Source: JAGMDK01 sp023128695 (GTDB lineage: Bacteria > Planctomycetota > Phycisphaerae > UBA1845 > Fen-1342). From it: a DNA stretch of 33,139 bases. Shown one piece after another: positions 31,930 to 33,139 of the stretch (within the stretch, counting starts at the first letter, position 1; each line of letters begins with the position of its first letter). The notes beneath the pieces are model-generated. The model saw only the letters and a program-made list of their open reading frames with translations, did not search any database and was not told the DNA's origin. Location: positions 1-33,139 of the forward strand of contig DAOVQG010000013.1 of NCBI GenBank assembly GCA_030628805.1, given 5' to 3'. The translations under genes were made by a program, and so were the position numbers.

Positions 31930-32853
31930 TTGAGCGATTCACGCGGAAAACCAGCAAACGCCGTTGACGAAGCGGCGGGACTGCACCAGTTGGCGACGGA
32001 AACTCTCCGCCGACTGGGATACGCGGATGAGACGGCCTCGCCTGCGTGCCTGACTGCGTTGACTACTGCCTACCGAAACGCGCTCGTGTACCATCGGGCC
32101 AAATTCAACGAAGCTGGCCGGCCCACGGAAACACACGCGCTCCTCGAGGCCCTCGCCAGCGGCCGCTTCGCGTATGGCGTGCGCGAGGGCGTGAACCTGT
32201 GGGAGGACGTAACTCTCGCCGCGCTGCTGGCCCGGCGGGACGAGCACGCGGTCGAGGTGCTGCGCGGACGGTTCGAGCAGCGCATCGCCGGCTGGCAACG
32301 GCGGTACGCGCGGCGCGAGCCCTACTTGTTCGAGGATTTCATGGCCGATCTGCTACTGCCGCGTAAACGCTCCGGACCGCGGATCGAGAGCTACAAAGGC
32401 CACGGGCCGCTGGATAGCTGGCTCAAGCAAGTGTTTATCAGTATTTGGCGCAAGCGCGGTCCCGTCGAACCGTCGGCCGTCAAACAACCCGCCGGTGCCG
32501 AAAAGGAGGACGATCCGGCGGAACGTGTCCCGACGCACGAGGAGACTCCGGACGAGCGCTACGCGCGACTCGAGTGTGCTGAGCGGCTCAAGCCGGTGAT
32601 CAGCGCATGTGTCGAGCGGCTCGAACCGACCCGCCGGACCGTGTTGCTCATGGCGATCGTGGACGGCACACCGCAGAAACGTCTCGCCCAGCTCTATGGT
32701 GTCCCGGACTACAAGATCACCCGGCTCAAGCAGTCGTCGCTCAAACAGATCGCCGACGAGTTCATGGAGATTGCGCGCCGCGTGGCCCGGATGGGCGACG
32801 AGGCCGTTCGGCAGTGCATCGAATTGCTGCTGGCGAGGTTTCCTGCAGCCTAG
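31930..32853 (+). CDS. Sigma-70 family RNA polymerase sigma factor
   Basis: This 307-residue protein has a divergent sigma region 2 (about 125-175, YLFEDFMADLLLPRKRSGPR and GHGPLDSWLKQVFISIWRKR). Region 4 (about 215-277) has CVERLEPTRRTVLLMAIVDG and a helix-turn-helix with KRLAQLYGVPDYKITRLKQS. A helical N-terminal extension of about 120 residues is unusual for small ECF sigma factors. The start is a TTG at 31930 with no strong Shine-Dalgarno. The gene is divergent from the anti-sigma-like gene, which suggests a cognate pair. Its stop codon (TAG) is part of the repeat element that follows. Confidence 0.75.
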   Translation: MSDSRGKPANAVDEAAGLHQLATETLRRLGYADETASPACLTALTTAYRNALVYHRAKFNEAGRPTETHALLEALASGRFAYGVREGVNLWEDVTLAALLARRDEHAVEVLRGRFEQRIAGWQRRYARREPYLFEDFMADLLLPRKRSGPRIESYKGHGPLDSWLKQVFISIWRKRGPVEPSAVKQPAGAEKEDDPAERVPTHEETPDERYARLECAERLKPVISACVERLEPTRRTVLLMAIVDGTPQKRLAQLYGVPDYKITRLKQSSLKQIADEFMEIARRVARMGDEAVRQCIELLLARFPAA

Positions 32854-33014
32854 TGCTCCGTCAACGCTGATTTGACGGGTTGCGTATCGATCGGGATGTG
32901 TGCCACTGCTCTTGAGCAGTGCTAAGCTTCGCCGCGTGCACCGAGATCGTTAAGAAACACTGCTCAAGAGCAGTGGCACACCAGCCCGTCAATTGAGGGT
33001 TGACGGAGCACTAG
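32850..33014. repeat. 165-bp hairpin element with 16-bp terminal inverted repeats
   Basis: The ends CTAGTGCTCCGTCAAC and GTTGACGGAGCACTAG are perfect inverted repeats. Inside are a perfect 24-bp inverted pair (32898-32921 and 32958-32981; each arm is a CACTGCTC/GAGCAGTG hairpin) and a partial pair TTTGACGGGT/GCCCGTCAA. The first bases contain the sigma gene's stop codon. It is MITE-like; no target-site duplication was confirmed. Confidence 0.75.
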
Positions 33015-33139
33015 CGTAAGTTTACTACGCTTTCGACTGTTTGGGATATAACTCCCTTGGGTCGCGGGGGTTGCGGCGAAGACGGGCGTGGGGCCTAAAA
33101 GAAGATCCTGTCAGCCACTCATCGTTTCCAGCATAGCCC
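33015..33139. other. Unassigned terminal stretch
   Basis: I see no gene, repeat or RNA in these last 125 bases. The window ends before any downstream feature. Confidence 0.4.

Noticed and set aside
21601..32853. Interpretation as a phage-defence caspase system
   Set aside because: Known caspase-based defence modules are cytoplasmic and paired with sensors such as CHAT or CRISPR complexes. Here the products are exported and no nuclease, sensor or nucleotide-signalling gene is present.
1..33139. tRNA or rRNA genes
   Set aside because: I looked for tRNA-like cloverleaf patterns and rRNA landmarks and found none, but this was by eye and not a computed search.

Overview
The window looks like a chromosomal segment of an uncultured member of the Planctomycetota, plausibly Phycisphaerae-like. 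The clues are a secreted parallel beta-helix protein ending in a dockerin-type repeat, small membrane proteins ending in zinc ribbons (one of the CPRCGYDLRG type), GC-rich genes that often have only modest Shine-Dalgarno sequences, and intergenic spaces packed with short palindromic repeats. The placement is inference; no rRNA or tRNA gene was seen in the window.

Region 1 (1-5989) is a graveyard of decayed and mobile DNA. It holds two reciprocally truncated four-helix-bundle genes, a caspase/DUF4347-like remnant, a zinc-ribbon membrane protein, a DUF4160 stub fused to a DUF2442 gene, and a truncated REP-associated tyrosine transposase with its G-rich REP-like arrays. It also has two copies of a 200-260 bp structured repeat, a chimeric secreted DUF4469-like protein and a hypothetical gene. 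Region 2 (5990-13058) is housekeeping: ftsK on the minus strand, then an MlaE/MlaF-type lipid transport pair and priA on the plus strand. Region 3 (13059-19940) has the beta-helix/dockerin protein, a delta-1-pyrroline-5-carboxylate dehydrogenase, rpsG and rpsL, an ASCH-like protein, an RsbV/RsbW-like anti-sigma antagonist and kinase pair, and a tiny membrane zinc-ribbon protein. priA and the dehydrogenase gene each carry in-frame GC-rich repeat insertions. Region 4 (20168-21211) is a Fic-domain enzyme with an N-terminal inhibitory motif.

Region 5 (21601-32853) is the most interesting part. Nine co-oriented minus-strand genes encode three caspase-like (peptidase C14) proteins with intact His/Cys dyads, three stand-alone DUF4384 proteins, two paralogous small lipoproteins and a zinc-finger/TM/TPR anti-sigma-like protein. 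A sigma-70-family gene is transcribed divergently from the anti-sigma-like gene. Almost every product has a signal peptide, lipobox or membrane anchor, so this looks like an envelope-located caspase network. Two of the caspases also carry a canonical EF-hand loop and a C-terminal DUF4384-like domain. The likely logic is that a membrane anti-sigma factor holds a dedicated sigma factor until an envelope signal arrives, after which the caspase/DUF4384 genes are expressed. The substrate and purpose are unknown.

The window ends in a 165-bp hairpin element with perfect 16-bp terminal inverted repeats; its first bases supply the stop codon of the sigma-factor gene.
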